From positions 62,001 through 126,000 of the forward strand of contig MSJI02000627.1 in assembly GCA_001931905.2 (NCBI GenBank): a DNA stretch of 64,000 bases, in the 5' to 3' direction. Position numbers and translations under genes: made by a program. Source of the stretch: Cladosporium sp. IMV 00045 (Eukaryota > Ascomycota > Dothideomycetes > Cladosporiales > Cladosporiaceae). Position 1 is the first letter of the stretch, and each line of letters begins with the position of its first letter. This document shows, one piece after another, positions 29,939 to 39,441 of this stretch. The notes beneath the pieces were generated by a model. That model was not told where the DNA came from. It did no database searches and saw nothing but the letters and a program-made list of their open reading frames with translations.

Positions 29939-31222
29939 ATGAGAACCTCCAGAATATCGCGCGAAACAGCGCACCTAGCCCAGGCGCTGTCGTCCACAAC
30001 ACCATCATCAACCTCACTTCGCCGTTCACTACGAGGCTTCCAACACCAAGACAGCTCAGCAAACACCAGCACGCGAAGACCTTCCAGCAGTGGCTCCGAG
30101 CTGTCCACGCCTCCTTCAAGCCCACAGAGCGATGCATCATCCTACGAGACAGGCACCTCAACCGAAAAGCGCAAGCGCAAGCGCAATGCTCCATCCAGCG
30201 CCGAAGTCAAGACCTCTGCACCCCGACGAACACCTCGCAAAGCGCCCAAGTTAGAAGAGCAGGAAGACAGCGAGCCGAAAGTGAAGAAAGGAAGAAGACA
30301 GCCCGCCAAGCGCATCACCGGCAACAATGGCAACGTCAAAGTCGAGCCGCCAGCCAACTGGGAGAAAATGTACAGCATCACAGCAGAGATGAGGAAGCGC
30401 GTGGTCGCGCCAGTGGATACTATGGGCTGCGAGTCGCTGGCGGACCTGCAACGCTCGCCCAAAGACCAGCGATTGCAGACGCTCATAGCGCTCATGCTGA
30501 GCAGTCAGACCAAGGACACTGTGACGGCGGTCGCGATGAGGAACTTGCAAGAAAACCTGCCGGGCGGTTTCAATCTGGAAGGATTGCTAGCCGTCGAACC
30601 CGAGAAATTGAACGAGCTCATCTGGCAAGTGGGATTTCACAACAATAAGACAAAGTACATCAAGCAAGTCGCTCCCGTACTGCGAGACAAGTTCAACGGT
30701 GACATCCCCGACACGATCGAAGGGCTTGTATCTCTCAACGGCGTGGGCCCGAAAATGGCATACCTCACTATGAGCGCGGCGTGGGGACGGGACGAGGGTA
30801 TTGGTGTCGACGTGCACGTGCACCGCATCACAAATCTATGGGGCTGGCACAAGACGGCGAACCCGGAGCAGACGAGGGCGGAGCTGGAGTCTTGGCTACC
30901 GAAAGATAAGTGGCACGATATCAATCATTTGCTCGTTGGGTTTGGGCAGACGATTTGTTTGCCTGTGGGCAGGAAGTGTGGGGAATGTGATTTGGCGGGC
31001 ATGGGGTTCTGTCCGAGTGCGGTGAGGACGAGCCCGGTGAAGAAGAGGGTTGAGAAGATTCAGGTGGAGATTGACGATGGGGGTGTTAAGGAGGAGGAGG
31101 TGAAGGTTGAGAAGGATGATGTTGGAATTAAAATCGAGGCTGATCTGGACGGTGGAAATGTCGAGCTGCAGTCTATTGCGGGTGTGCAGTTTCCGAGCGT
31201 CGGAGGCGAAGATGTCAAGTGA
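29939..31222 (+). CDS. nth1: Endonuclease III homologue (DNA N-glycosylase/AP lyase)
   Basis: Bifunctional base-excision-repair enzyme that removes oxidised pyrimidines and nicks the AP site; nuclear and possibly mitochondrial. Intronless, 427 aa. Residues 1-150 are a Ser/Pro- and Lys-rich region with nuclear-signal-like clusters (KRKRKR, KVKKGRR). The catalytic core holds LIALMLSSQTKD, a helix-hairpin-helix LNGVGPKMA with catalytic K272, and GVDVHVHRITN with D291. The iron-sulfur loop near residues 340-360 is C-x6-C-x2-C-x7-C (CLPVGRKCGECDLAGMGFC). The last about 70 residues are an acidic/basic Val-Glu-Lys tail of low complexity. Everything needed for activity is present. It converges on the HET gene with 69 bp between stops. 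Confidence 0.96.
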   Translation: MRTSRISRETAHLAQALSSTTPSSTSLRRSLRGFQHQDSSANTSTRRPSSSGSELSTPPSSPQSDASSYETGTSTEKRKRKRNAPSSAEVKTSAPRRTPRKAPKLEEQEDSEPKVKKGRRQPAKRITGNNGNVKVEPPANWEKMYSITAEMRKRVVAPVDTMGCESLADLQRSPKDQRLQTLIALMLSSQTKDTVTAVAMRNLQENLPGGFNLEGLLAVEPEKLNELIWQVGFHNNKTKYIKQVAPVLRDKFNGDIPDTIEGLVSLNGVGPKMAYLTMSAAWGRDEGIGVDVHVHRITNLWGWHKTANPEQTRAELESWLPKDKWHDINHLLVGFGQTICLPVGRKCGECDLAGMGFCPSAVRTSPVKKRVEKIQVEIDDGGVKEEEVKVEKDDVGIKIEADLDGGNVELQSIAGVQFPSVGGEDVK

Positions 31223-31291
31223 TGGAATAGGCTTACGCCTTTGTAGTGACCCCGTCCGACCTCTTCGAAGGCTAAGGTTTTCTGCCATTGC

Positions 31292-33205
31292 CTATATGAT
31301 GCGAATACTAGACACCGGGAGGCCCAAGCTAGCCGCCTCACCATCCATGAGTCCATGAACGTATCCATGTCCTAGCGCTCGAAATCCTTGGGAGCAAAGC
31401 CCGGTCCCGTGGGTTTCACTGACTGGTCTAAGGAATATGGGAGCTCGCGAGTGGTCCACAACATACACGTAGTCGCCGATTTCCGTTCTGGCTGGACATA
31501 AGCCAATGAACCCTTTGGCTAAGATACAGAGTCGTCGGCGAAGAACAGCAACATTGTGGGCTGACATGGACTGGTCTAACGTACTCGCTGCACCCGGACC
31601 TTCTCCGCGCAGCCTGCGAGTTACGTCTCTCAGGTGAAGCTCCCATCTCTCGAAATCTCCAGGGATTTGCAATCGCCAACCGGCCTCGTCTTCGTATCGA
31701 TTGGCAAAGACGGTGGCCTGATAGGCTTCGTACAGTGTTCCGCCGCGTATGTAAGCGTCATCCTTCTTGCGGTCTAGATCAAGGAAATTTCTCCACTCCA
31801 GTATCAAGTTCAGATGCTCATCCTCGCGACCCTTGAGCACGAAGACCGCGGACACATCTTTCACAGTATCGATCTTGGCACCTCGTACCATCAAGACCCC
31901 TTTATCTGCCACTGGTAGCCGTTCGCCGTCCAGAGAACCAACTTGATATGAAACTGCCTGCATCAATCGAGCTAAGGAATATCCAGTGGGGTCATTGTCG
32001 CAGTAAGTCCAATCTGGCACCCAAGAAGGGAGTCCAGTGATGTTTTGTTCCAGAGGGAGGTGCAGCGGTACAAGCCAACCGTAGGCTTGAATCAGCTGGA
32101 TTGCAAGTTGAGTATACACTTCGACTACGGATGCTTCGTAGTTCGGAGTGATCTTCAACAACGACTTCTCAGAGACGAGTCCCAGCATACCGAAAATCTT
32201 GTCGCGACTATCCGTGGCCTTGCGATCTCGGAACCCCAGAAGCAGGCGTAGAAGACTGTGATCGGACGCTTGTTGACGCATTCGCTCGAGATCTTGTACC
32301 TGCCATCTCAGACGATGAAGCAGTGTGTACTCGGACTCACTTAGCGTTGAAACGCAGTCGGCGCAGCAGTCCTGCGAGTGCTGGTCCCAGTTATTCCAAG
32401 CTGCTACAAGGATTTCCCACTGTAGACTATGGTCACCATGCATGAGGACTGCTTTGCGAGCGAGCACAATCTCTTGAACGACCCAAGTCCGCGTGAACCA
32501 AGGCACTTCCAGAAGCGAGATCAGAGATTCTTTCGTGGCCTGCCAGCTTTTGTGAGGCCTCGTTGTTCTGCTTTGGCAGTTCGTTGAATAACATTGACCG
32601 AAGCATGGCAGTTGATGGAAATGTGTTCCCTCTGCCAACGACTTCAATGTCTCAATCGCCTCCGCTGAGTCGTTGCCGTCGCTCGCGGCATCATCCGCAC
32701 CAACGATAACATCGGGCTCTCTACTGTCATCAAACGCGATTGTTTCTGGACCTAGCCAGATAAACACCTCACAGGCCTGGCGATAAATACGGCCCATCAA
32801 TTCGACCTGCTGTCCCTTCTCTTGGGCGTCCGCTTGATTGATGCAGATGACATCGATCCAGAAATATTCATTTAGGCCGTGACCTCGCAAGCGCTCGAGG
32901 ATGATGCTTAGATTCGCAGTGACGGAGACCATTTGACCGTTCAGCGATATTTGGGCTGTGTTTTGGTGCTTGCCCCAGGCATACGAGAGACCACTGTATC
33001 GAGGGGTATCGTCAAGGCTGATTCGTTTTAGCTCGCATGCTGTCATTTGGTCTGGCAAAGCTGGTAGAATGCGACAGATGCGCGTCTCGGATTTTGCAGT
33101 GTCCAGTGGATCATATATAGTCGGTTGCGAATCTTTGCAAGGCTCGTCGGAGGAGCATTCCTCGAGTCGCTGGACCAACGAGGAAGAAGTTAAGTTGCCC
33201 ATCAT
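31292..33205 (-). CDS. Heterokaryon incompatibility (HET) domain protein
   Basis: Intronless, 637 aa. HET domains act in fungal non-self recognition and can trigger cell death; individual members vary. The domain spans about residues 66-250: YSGLSYAWG (70-78), NEYFWIDVICINQAD (112-126), then the GRIYRQACEVFIWLGP block. Later blocks are typical of large HET proteins: TWVVQEIVLAR, DSRDKIFGMLGLVS, then WVPDWT and a C-terminal region with RPVSETHG. No NACHT, ankyrin or WD repeats are attached. Two Met codons open the frame (33205, 33202); from the second the start is MGNLTSSS, which fits an N-myristoylation consensus, though that is unproven. The partner and specificity cannot be read from sequence. 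Confidence 0.94.
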   Translation of the reverse strand: MMGNLTSSSLVQRLEECSSDEPCKDSQPTIYDPLDTAKSETRICRILPALPDQMTACELKRISLDDTPRYSGLSYAWGKHQNTAQISLNGQMVSVTANLSIILERLRGHGLNEYFWIDVICINQADAQEKGQQVELMGRIYRQACEVFIWLGPETIAFDDSREPDVIVGADDAASDGNDSAEAIETLKSLAEGTHFHQLPCFGQCYSTNCQSRTTRPHKSWQATKESLISLLEVPWFTRTWVVQEIVLARKAVLMHGDHSLQWEILVAAWNNWDQHSQDCCADCVSTLSESEYTLLHRLRWQVQDLERMRQQASDHSLLRLLLGFRDRKATDSRDKIFGMLGLVSEKSLLKITPNYEASVVEVYTQLAIQLIQAYGWLVPLHLPLEQNITGLPSWVPDWTYCDNDPTGYSLARLMQAVSYQVGSLDGERLPVADKGVLMVRGAKIDTVKDVSAVFVLKGREDEHLNLILEWRNFLDLDRKKDDAYIRGGTLYEAYQATVFANRYEDEAGWRLQIPGDFERWELHLRDVTRRLRGEGPGAASTLDQSMSAHNVAVLRRRLCILAKGFIGLCPARTEIGDYVYVVDHSRAPIFLRPVSETHGTGLCSQGFRALGHGYVHGLMDGEAASLGLPVSSIRII

Positions 33206-33521
33206 CCGAGGTACAGTGCCTCTACGCTCCAGACAGCACTTACATCTCCAAGAAGAACGGACTTAGAACAACCACGACTTCGCTCTTATAAGCAGATAAC
33301 CCAGGCAGGTTGCCTTGGGCTGACATACCAGTGTAACCTGGTCAAGACATCGTTACATCCGCTATCTTGAGGGAAACCCATCGAAAAATATGCCTTGTGG
33401 CACGCGAGACTTGCGCGACCTGACACTTGATGTAAGTTTCCGGGAATTGTTTGACAAGACTATCTTGAATATCTACATCCACTCGTCATAACTGCCAACC
33501 CCTACCGGAAGAGAGAGCCGG
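33206..33521. other. Intergenic, promoter of the HET gene
   Basis: About 315 bp in tandem minus-strand genes; no other signal seen. Confidence 0.4.
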
Positions 33522-34109
33522 TCACTTGGATTTCTGAGGCTTTCCCTGTTGCAAGTTTTGCAAGTCATGATCCAAAATAGCCTGCCTCAAGAGTTCTGCT
33601 AGCCTCATGCTCTGTCCCGCCAGATGTTGCTCTCTGGGGCCACCACTTTGTATGTGCTGCCTGCTGGGCTGGAAGCCTGGGTCGTTCAAGGAAATGTTGA
33701 CGTTACCATTAGGAACATTGAAGCTTGCGCCTCTGAGGGCTCGGGAAAACATGTCTGCCTCGCTCATCATAGATGGCATGTGAACAGGCCCGCTCAAGCC
33801 GGTGTTCGGAGGGTTGTAGTGATGATCGTAGCTTTGGCTCGGACCTTGACCCTGATTGCACCCGAGAGCAGCATGAAGATAACCATCGCCTTGGCCTTGA
33901 CTTTGACTATACCTGCGAGGATCATGAGAATAACCAGAATCTCGACCTTCACCTTGAACATGCCTGGAGGAACCCGGATCGCTGATCGACGTGCATGTTT
34001 CCCAACTCTCAGCCTGACCACTGCGGCGGCCACCACCACCATCACCACCACCAGAGGCAGCTTTACCGCTTTTCGATTTGGATTTGGATTTTTTCCGACT
34101 GGGACTCAT
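33522..34109 (-). CDS. Low-complexity Gly/Ser/Gln-rich protein, unknown
   Basis: Intronless frame of 195 aa from the ATG at 34109; the frame is open slightly upstream but without ATG. A Ser/Lys repeat (KSKSKSKSGK) is followed by a Gly run (GGGDGGGGRR), then Gln/Gly/Ser/Tyr-rich sequence (SQSQGQGDGY, then GQGPSQSYDHHYNPP). The C-terminal 40 residues look helical (RLAELLRQAILDHDLQNLQQ). Composition suggests an intrinsically disordered protein. No signal peptide, membrane span or known domain. Tandem GGTGGT-like codons on this strand also open an antisense frame, rejected. Whether it is expressed is uncertain. Confidence 0.55.
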   Translation of the reverse strand: MSPSRKKSKSKSKSGKAASGGGDGGGGRRSGQAESWETCTSISDPGSSRHVQGEGRDSGYSHDPRRYSQSQGQGDGYLHAALGCNQGQGPSQSYDHHYNPPNTGLSGPVHMPSMMSEADMFSRALRGASFNVPNGNVNISLNDPGFQPSRQHIQSGGPREQHLAGQSMRLAELLRQAILDHDLQNLQQGKPQKSK

Positions 34110-35010
34110 TACTGTCCTGCGCACTGATGAAAGTGTCTTGCCAAACTACGGCACGCAGACTATGCGATATATATACACCTAGTGAAGATCTCGACCCATT
34201 GGTGAATGATGACCTTTTTGCTTTTCGATCTCAGAGACGATAGGAGGATCTCAAGACTTTGGTTAGTGGCCTGCTTGTTTTCTCGGTCTCAAGAGATTGC
34301 AAGATCGACTCGCAAACACATGGTCTTCTGGAAAGTGACTGATATGTTGAGTGTCATTCGAAAACGAATACTACATATTAGATCGAATCAGGTTCATCAT
34401 ACGACTCTAAGATACAGATGTTGATCGATCCCACTGATTGCCTCAGTCGATTTGATTGTTTGGCTTCCACGATCTACAACCCGACATTTTTCGGCGTAGT
34501 GAATATTGGTTTTGTCAGTGGATCAGTGGGAAATAGTGTGAGGTGAAAATCGTATCCATCGTCTGAAATTCGTAAAATATATAGTAGATCTCCAAATTCC
34601 CTTTCCTTTTCCACCCAGCGTGTCGTGACACGTATATACAAGTGCCTTTACCCGCCACGAAACCCGCAAATGTGGCCATCCATTATGAATGAGATATTCT
34701 CCTCCTTGGAAATCGTTCTCCGGCAGACACCGTGGCTTGTTGGTTCCACGCGTACTTGCTCTGCAGTAAGGCTGCTGCTTTAAGACTGGCGGAGATCGTG
34801 ATCTGGATTTGAAGTGCTTCAGGCTTTTGTGCGATGGAGGATCTCGTGGAGAGGTAGACAGCCTTCTCGCCGTCTAGTCTGAAGGCGTGGTTGAAACCGT
34901 GCAGTCCGTCTCTTTTTCGGGAGTTGCGTAACTTCATGTAGGAGTCTATTAATCTCCCACAGGGCATACAAGTGAATCCGCGTAGGAATCCATGCACACT
35001 TGCGCCCACT
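34110..35010. other. Intergenic (0.9 kb), no gene supported
   Basis: AT-rich in part; no credible coding frame. Includes the 3' flank of GTP cyclohydrolase II. Confidence 0.5.
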
Positions 35011-36261
35011 TCAGCCACTGCTAAGCATATGCTTAAACTTCTCAATCTTCGTGCTGAGATACCTCTCCACCTCGGGCCCCTGCACACCACTCTTGCCCTC
35101 CGTCTTCCACGCCAACGGAATCATCGGCACCCTCTCAACCACTCTAACCTCCCTCTTCGGGCCCTCGACCGCGCGCACTTTGTCCGGATTGTTCGTCAGA
35201 AGTTTAATCCCATTCCCGCCATCGAGCCCCAAATCCATTAGCATGGCGGTCGCGAGCCCATACGAGCGCGCGTCGCCCGGGTGCCGCAGCAGCAGGTTCG
35301 CTTCCATCGTGTCGTGGCCCAGGTCTTGCAGGTTGTACGCTTTGAGCTTCTCCGCGAGGCCGATGCCGCGGCCTTCCTGGCGCAGGTAGATGATCACGCC
35401 GCCGGCGGAGGGGAGTTTGGCGGACGCGGATGCGAGGGCGTGGTGATGGGTTTCGGCTTCGCCCAATTCGCTGCCGGGGGTGGAGGCTGGCGTGGGCGAG
35501 GGGAGGGACATGAGGCGCGCGGCTTCGTCGAGCTGCTCGCCGCAGTCGCAGCGGGCGGACCAGACTGTCTCGCCCGTGTAGCATTCGGAGTGGATGCGGA
35601 CCATTGCGGGTCCGAGGTCTTCAGGGTAGCCTGAGGCGATGCTTGAGGTGTCGCTTTCCGCGTCCTCTTTCTTAGCGGAGGGGCCATTGAGAGCGGACAA
35701 ATAGCTCGAACTCGGCCTTGAGCTGACACCGGCGTCTTTCCTGATCGCTTCCAGCCGACTGCTCGTCCGCCCAGGGTAGAGCGTGCCCACGTAGGCGCCT
35801 CGGATCATCCTGTCCCTCTCCGTCTCGCCCGGCCGTACGGCGTCCAAACTCCTGCTCCTGATATGCGGTCCGAACACAATGGCAAGATGCTCCTTCTCGT
35901 CGGCGTCGTTGTGGTACAAGTGCAGCCACATTTCCTGGCCGGTGGTGGTGGGGATGCGTGCTCTCACGGCGCACTCGACGTGAGGCAGGCGGGGGAGTAA
36001 TTGCGCCTGTTCGGCATCGTGTCCGGCGTCATCGTGGTCCGGCACTTGCACGCCGCGGGGCTGCCTGTTTGGTTTGGAAGTTTTGCTGGTGAAAGGGGTC
36101 TCTGGCGGTGTCAAGGCCGGGCTGACCAGAGGCGGCGCGGTGACTGAGGAGGGGTCGGAGGGGACGTGGTCGAGTTTGAAGTCTGAGACATTGTTGCGCT
36201 GTGGTCGGGGAGCCTGCATGGGCTCGAAGGCCGGCGAGGCGTGTGCTGGGAAGTCCGGCAT
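35011..36261 (-). CDS. rib1: GTP cyclohydrolase II (riboflavin biosynthesis)
   Basis: Opens the imidazole ring of GTP, the first committed step to riboflavin. Intronless, 416 aa from the ATG at 36261; the frame extends upstream to 36576 but with membrane-like sequence foreign to the family. Residues 1-90 are Pro/Ser-rich and probably disordered. The core shows [21 protein letters not shown] with zinc ligands C227, C238 and C240, then [13 protein letters not shown] near 290-302 and LLTNNPDKV near the C-terminus. About 30 residues rich in Pro, Ser, Thr and His (about 252-285) are inserted between the zinc site and the RQEGRG motif, where bacterial and yeast enzymes are compact. All active-site blocks are present. 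The nearest neighbour is an F-box gene upstream in the same direction. Confidence 0.96.
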   Translation of the reverse strand: MPDFPAHASPAFEPMQAPRPQRNNVSDFKLDHVPSDPSSVTAPPLVSPALTPPETPFTSKTSKPNRQPRGVQVPDHDDAGHDAEQAQLLPRLPHVECAVRARIPTTTGQEMWLHLYHNDADEKEHLAIVFGPHIRSRSLDAVRPGETERDRMIRGAYVGTLYPGRTSSRLEAIRKDAGVSSRPSSSYLSALNGPSAKKEDAESDTSSIASGYPEDLGPAMVRIHSECYTGETVWSARCDCGEQLDEAARLMSLPSPTPASTPGSELGEAETHHHALASASAKLPSAGGVIIYLRQEGRGIGLAEKLKAYNLQDLGHDTMEANLLLRHPGDARSYGLATAMLMDLGLDGGNGIKLLTNNPDKVRAVEGPKREVRVVERVPMIPLAWKTEGKSGVQGPEVERYLSTKIEKFKHMLSSG

Positions 36262-36718
36262 TGCAGTGCTGGCGAGTTGGTGAGGGAGAGAATATACTCC
36301 TATGATAACAAGTACATGTAGGAGTGGTATAGAGAGATAACAACAATTGAGGGGAGGATGAGGAGGAGTGAGGAGTGTCGTCAGAAACGGGAATAATTCC
36401 AATGAATTCGGGATGACTGATGCGCATATGATAAGCACGCAACCGCCGCTTTTGCCCTGGATGCCTTTTGCCGACCTCGGCTCCCGCTTCGAGCAGTGGA
36501 AAGCGGGCGGAAGAAGCGTGAAGAATAATCTAATTATAATATAGCTGAATTCCACCAAATTAGTGCGCATTCTCAAGACAGCATGTTCAACGAGGTACTA
36601 GTCGAGCATTGGCAGGAATACAAAGCGTCAATGACATTAGTACCTTGTATATAGTGACAGCATATATATATATATATTCCAAATCCCTCTCATACAGTCG
36701 TCCAAACCCTCATTATCA
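36262..36718. other. Intergenic with an AT dinucleotide repeat
   Basis: About 460 bp upstream of rib1 and downstream of the F-box gene. Contains (AT)8 at 36662-36677. Confidence 0.5.
36662..36677 (+). repeat. (AT)8 microsatellite
   Basis: Eight tandem AT units just downstream of the F-box gene stop codon. Confidence 0.9.
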
Positions 36719-38239
36719 TTAATCAACATCAACACAAGATTGCTTGTAGAATTCCTTGGGGATCGCTCCTTTCCCTTCGAGCAGGAATTCCTTCATAGCC
36801 GTGTTGAAATCGTTTCCTGTACCTGTCCCTTCCCAGAAATAGGTCACTGTGCGAACCACAGTCTCTTCCGCTTCCTCTTCCCCTTCCCATTCCGCTTCCC
36901 GGTCCACCTCATCCACGATCTCATGCAGGCACTCCAGATACACGTGCTGGAGACTGAGGTCTTTCGATATGGTCATCAAGACGCTCTCCCAATCGTCGCA
37001 GACGCTGTCCCGTAACTCCAACACTCTCAGTGTCCCGGAGTGGTACCCGAGGAAATTGGCGAATGATTCTGCCGTGATTGCCGCGGTGAGATTCAGCTCC
37101 TGAAGATGGGGATAGATTGTTGACGGTCTGGACAAGAAAGATGCGAGACTAGATTTGTACGCATGTTGTCGGTCGTTATCCCACGTGTCGATTTTGGGCT
37201 CGCCATATTCCAAGGTCAAGGTTCGCAATTCCGTCGCCGCCGCCAGGAGGGCCTGCGTCTCCTGTGCAGCTCCGTCAAGCGCAATATTGACGTGATCAGA
37301 CACATGGGGGCAATTAAGGTTGAGATGCTTGAGTGGTCTGAACGCATCAACTGCAATCCCGAGGCGGTCAAGAAGGTTTGTGGAAGGGTTGATCGGCTCC
37401 GTCGATCCGATCTCATTGGTTACGAGCGCTCTCAGGCTGGCGAGAGACCATTTTGTCACAAGGTCAAGAGAGAGAGTCTCCACCGGTCTCATTCCAGCAA
37501 AAGTATTCCGGTAGCCGATTGCTTCGAGAAACATCACTGCGAGCGTGCCCTCGAAATGGTCTTCTCCGATGTTCAAATTCGCGCCGTACGACCAGGCATC
37601 TGGGCCGACAAACATCTGACGGCGATGATAGTCCCAGAACGGCCTATCTTTCGCTCGCCTGTGGAATGGCGCAAACTTCTGAATCACAGCCTCTCTGAAA
37701 TTCGGAAGACTTGAAAGGTATTCCTTCAACTCAAGACTCTGGCCGCTAGCGAACCACCCGTGCTGCGCATCGCGATTAGCTTCGAAAGCAAGCCAGCCCG
37801 CCATCATCTGATCCTGAGTGAAGCTATGTCTCGGCAACCTGTCCCATTCCTTTCCCTTCTCATCAGTGGCGGAGCGATCTTGGATTAGTCGTAGCACTTC
37901 AAGGTTTGGCTTCGATATGTCGACGCCAGACTCCTGCAAGCACCAGGTTGAGAAAGGAGGGCGGAAGTCTACGGCTTTTGTCCAGTCCCGCTTGTTCCAA
38001 GCAGGCAATCGGTCCGGGATGAAGTCGATGGCCTTGACGTGTTTGGACAGCAGAGAGCGCGAGAGGTGGCCCAGTTTGGATATGCTGTTGGTGAAAGTGC
38101 TGACGTACATCCGCTCGAATACCAGAGGCGTGCTAGCTGTGTTGGTGCGCTTATCCACCAGCCGGAGGTCTCTGAGTGATTCTTGGGTGCATTGTTGGCA
38201 GATGAGCTCGAGCAGTTCTTGTGGTAATTGGGTGAGCAT
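36719..38239 (-). CDS. F-box protein with leucine-rich C-terminal region
   Basis: Intronless, 506 aa from the ATG at 38239; the frame is open to 38290 but without ATG. The N-terminus MLTQLPQELLELICQQC followed by LRDLRLVDKRTNTASTPLVF is a fungal F-box, which would link a substrate to SKP1 of an SCF ubiquitin ligase. Residues about 280-450 hold scattered leucine-rich segments (LKHLNLNCPHV, LRTLTLEYGEP, LQELNLTAAI, LRVLELRDSV), suggesting a degenerate LRR surface for target binding. The tail is acidic (EWEGEEEAEE). Target unknown. Related in type, but not in obvious sequence, to the F-box gene at 48067. Confidence 0.85.
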   Translation of the reverse strand: MLTQLPQELLELICQQCTQESLRDLRLVDKRTNTASTPLVFERMYVSTFTNSISKLGHLSRSLLSKHVKAIDFIPDRLPAWNKRDWTKAVDFRPPFSTWCLQESGVDISKPNLEVLRLIQDRSATDEKGKEWDRLPRHSFTQDQMMAGWLAFEANRDAQHGWFASGQSLELKEYLSSLPNFREAVIQKFAPFHRRAKDRPFWDYHRRQMFVGPDAWSYGANLNIGEDHFEGTLAVMFLEAIGYRNTFAGMRPVETLSLDLVTKWSLASLRALVTNEIGSTEPINPSTNLLDRLGIAVDAFRPLKHLNLNCPHVSDHVNIALDGAAQETQALLAAATELRTLTLEYGEPKIDTWDNDRQHAYKSSLASFLSRPSTIYPHLQELNLTAAITAESFANFLGYHSGTLRVLELRDSVCDDWESVLMTISKDLSLQHVYLECLHEIVDEVDREAEWEGEEEAEETVVRTVTYFWEGTGTGNDFNTAMKEFLLEGKGAIPKEFYKQSCVDVD

Positions 38240-39441
38240 GTTCGGATGTAGTTTGAGATGGTATTTCAACGGCAGTAGTGTAAGGGTCAAGTGATGGCAA
38301 CTCGGCTTGGCGGATAATCACTATCGCCATGCAAATTCATCTGGGATAGAAACGTCAAATGCATGTGGCAAATGTGTTATGAAGATGTGTGTGTGATGGA
38401 AGTTCAGCAGTACAAGGGTCGATGAGCACTCATGATCGGGTGGGAGACGAGATGGTTTGTGGCCTGAGGCATTCGGGACTGCGAAGCATCCCACCAAAAG
38501 CTGCCACATGGTAAGGAGTCAAGATGCTTCTTTACGAGTGACATTTGTACAGAAGTACGATGTCGACTTGCAAAGGCAGACCTGACTGGGCAATTCCAGT
38601 GACCAACACAGGAGTCTGACTTGATAGACTTGAACGGCATATCAGTTGGCATGCCGCACCTTATCATGCGATATAGACGCCAATGGAACGGACGGCCGCG
38701 CTCAGTCAATTCGGCGGCGCCTTCGGGTCACACTTGATCAGTCAACTCGATCCATACATACCAACCATCGACACATGCGAGCCCAAAGCGGTTGACCAGT
38801 GCGAGACTTCATGTCATCGTCTTATGAAGTCGCAACAAGGTCAGGTTCTCCTAGCGCCGCAAACCGGCTGTGGAACAGAGCTGCGGCGGCAATCACTTCA
38901 ATGCCATTGTTCGACACTTAGTATTTCCAAAGACATGACAACCTTCCATTCTCGCAATGGCGTCTTCAACCACGCCCTTATGCCCCTCATCTTGGCCGTC
39001 TGATTGCAATAGCTTGATAAATCCAGTCCATCTCTACAGCCCCGTCCAGCCAATCCATTTTCTGGAACAAGCCCACGCTTTCTCCAGCAGCGCCGATCTC
39101 CTGCAACCCCAAGCTCCACAAGGCGGAAGCTTTTCTCTACACCCTGGAGCTGGTTCAGGAACGTGGTCAGCATGTTTTCTACCTTAGGTCTGGTTGGTCG
39201 AAACATGTTGAATGTTCAACTATCGATACCATCATCGACCGGCAAACTGTACCGCGGGCGCAAGAACATCGTTCAACTCGTTGCGCTTGGCATGCGGCAG
39301 ACATGACATCCATTGGGTATTCATGTTACGCAAGGAGGGTATATGTATGTATGTAAGTCGTCGCATCTGTTTTTCGTTGTTCTTCCTTTCCTACCTCTCT
39401 CAACGCATCTTCATTTGTGGCATCTCAGAAGACAAGCAGAA
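38240..39441. other. Divergent intergenic (1.2 kb), no gene supported
   Basis: Lies between the F-box gene start and the phosphatase start. Short open frames only. Confidence 0.5.

Noticed and set aside
33624..34127. 167-aa plus-strand frame opposite the Gly/Ser-rich protein
   Set aside because: Thr/Ile-rich shadow of a low-complexity gene. Which strand is coding is not certain, but the minus frame has the better protein-like C-terminus.
36262..36576. 105-residue N-terminal extension of GTP cyclohydrolase II
   Set aside because: Reads hydrophobic and Pro-rich sequence foreign to the family; the region behaves like a promoter/5' UTR.
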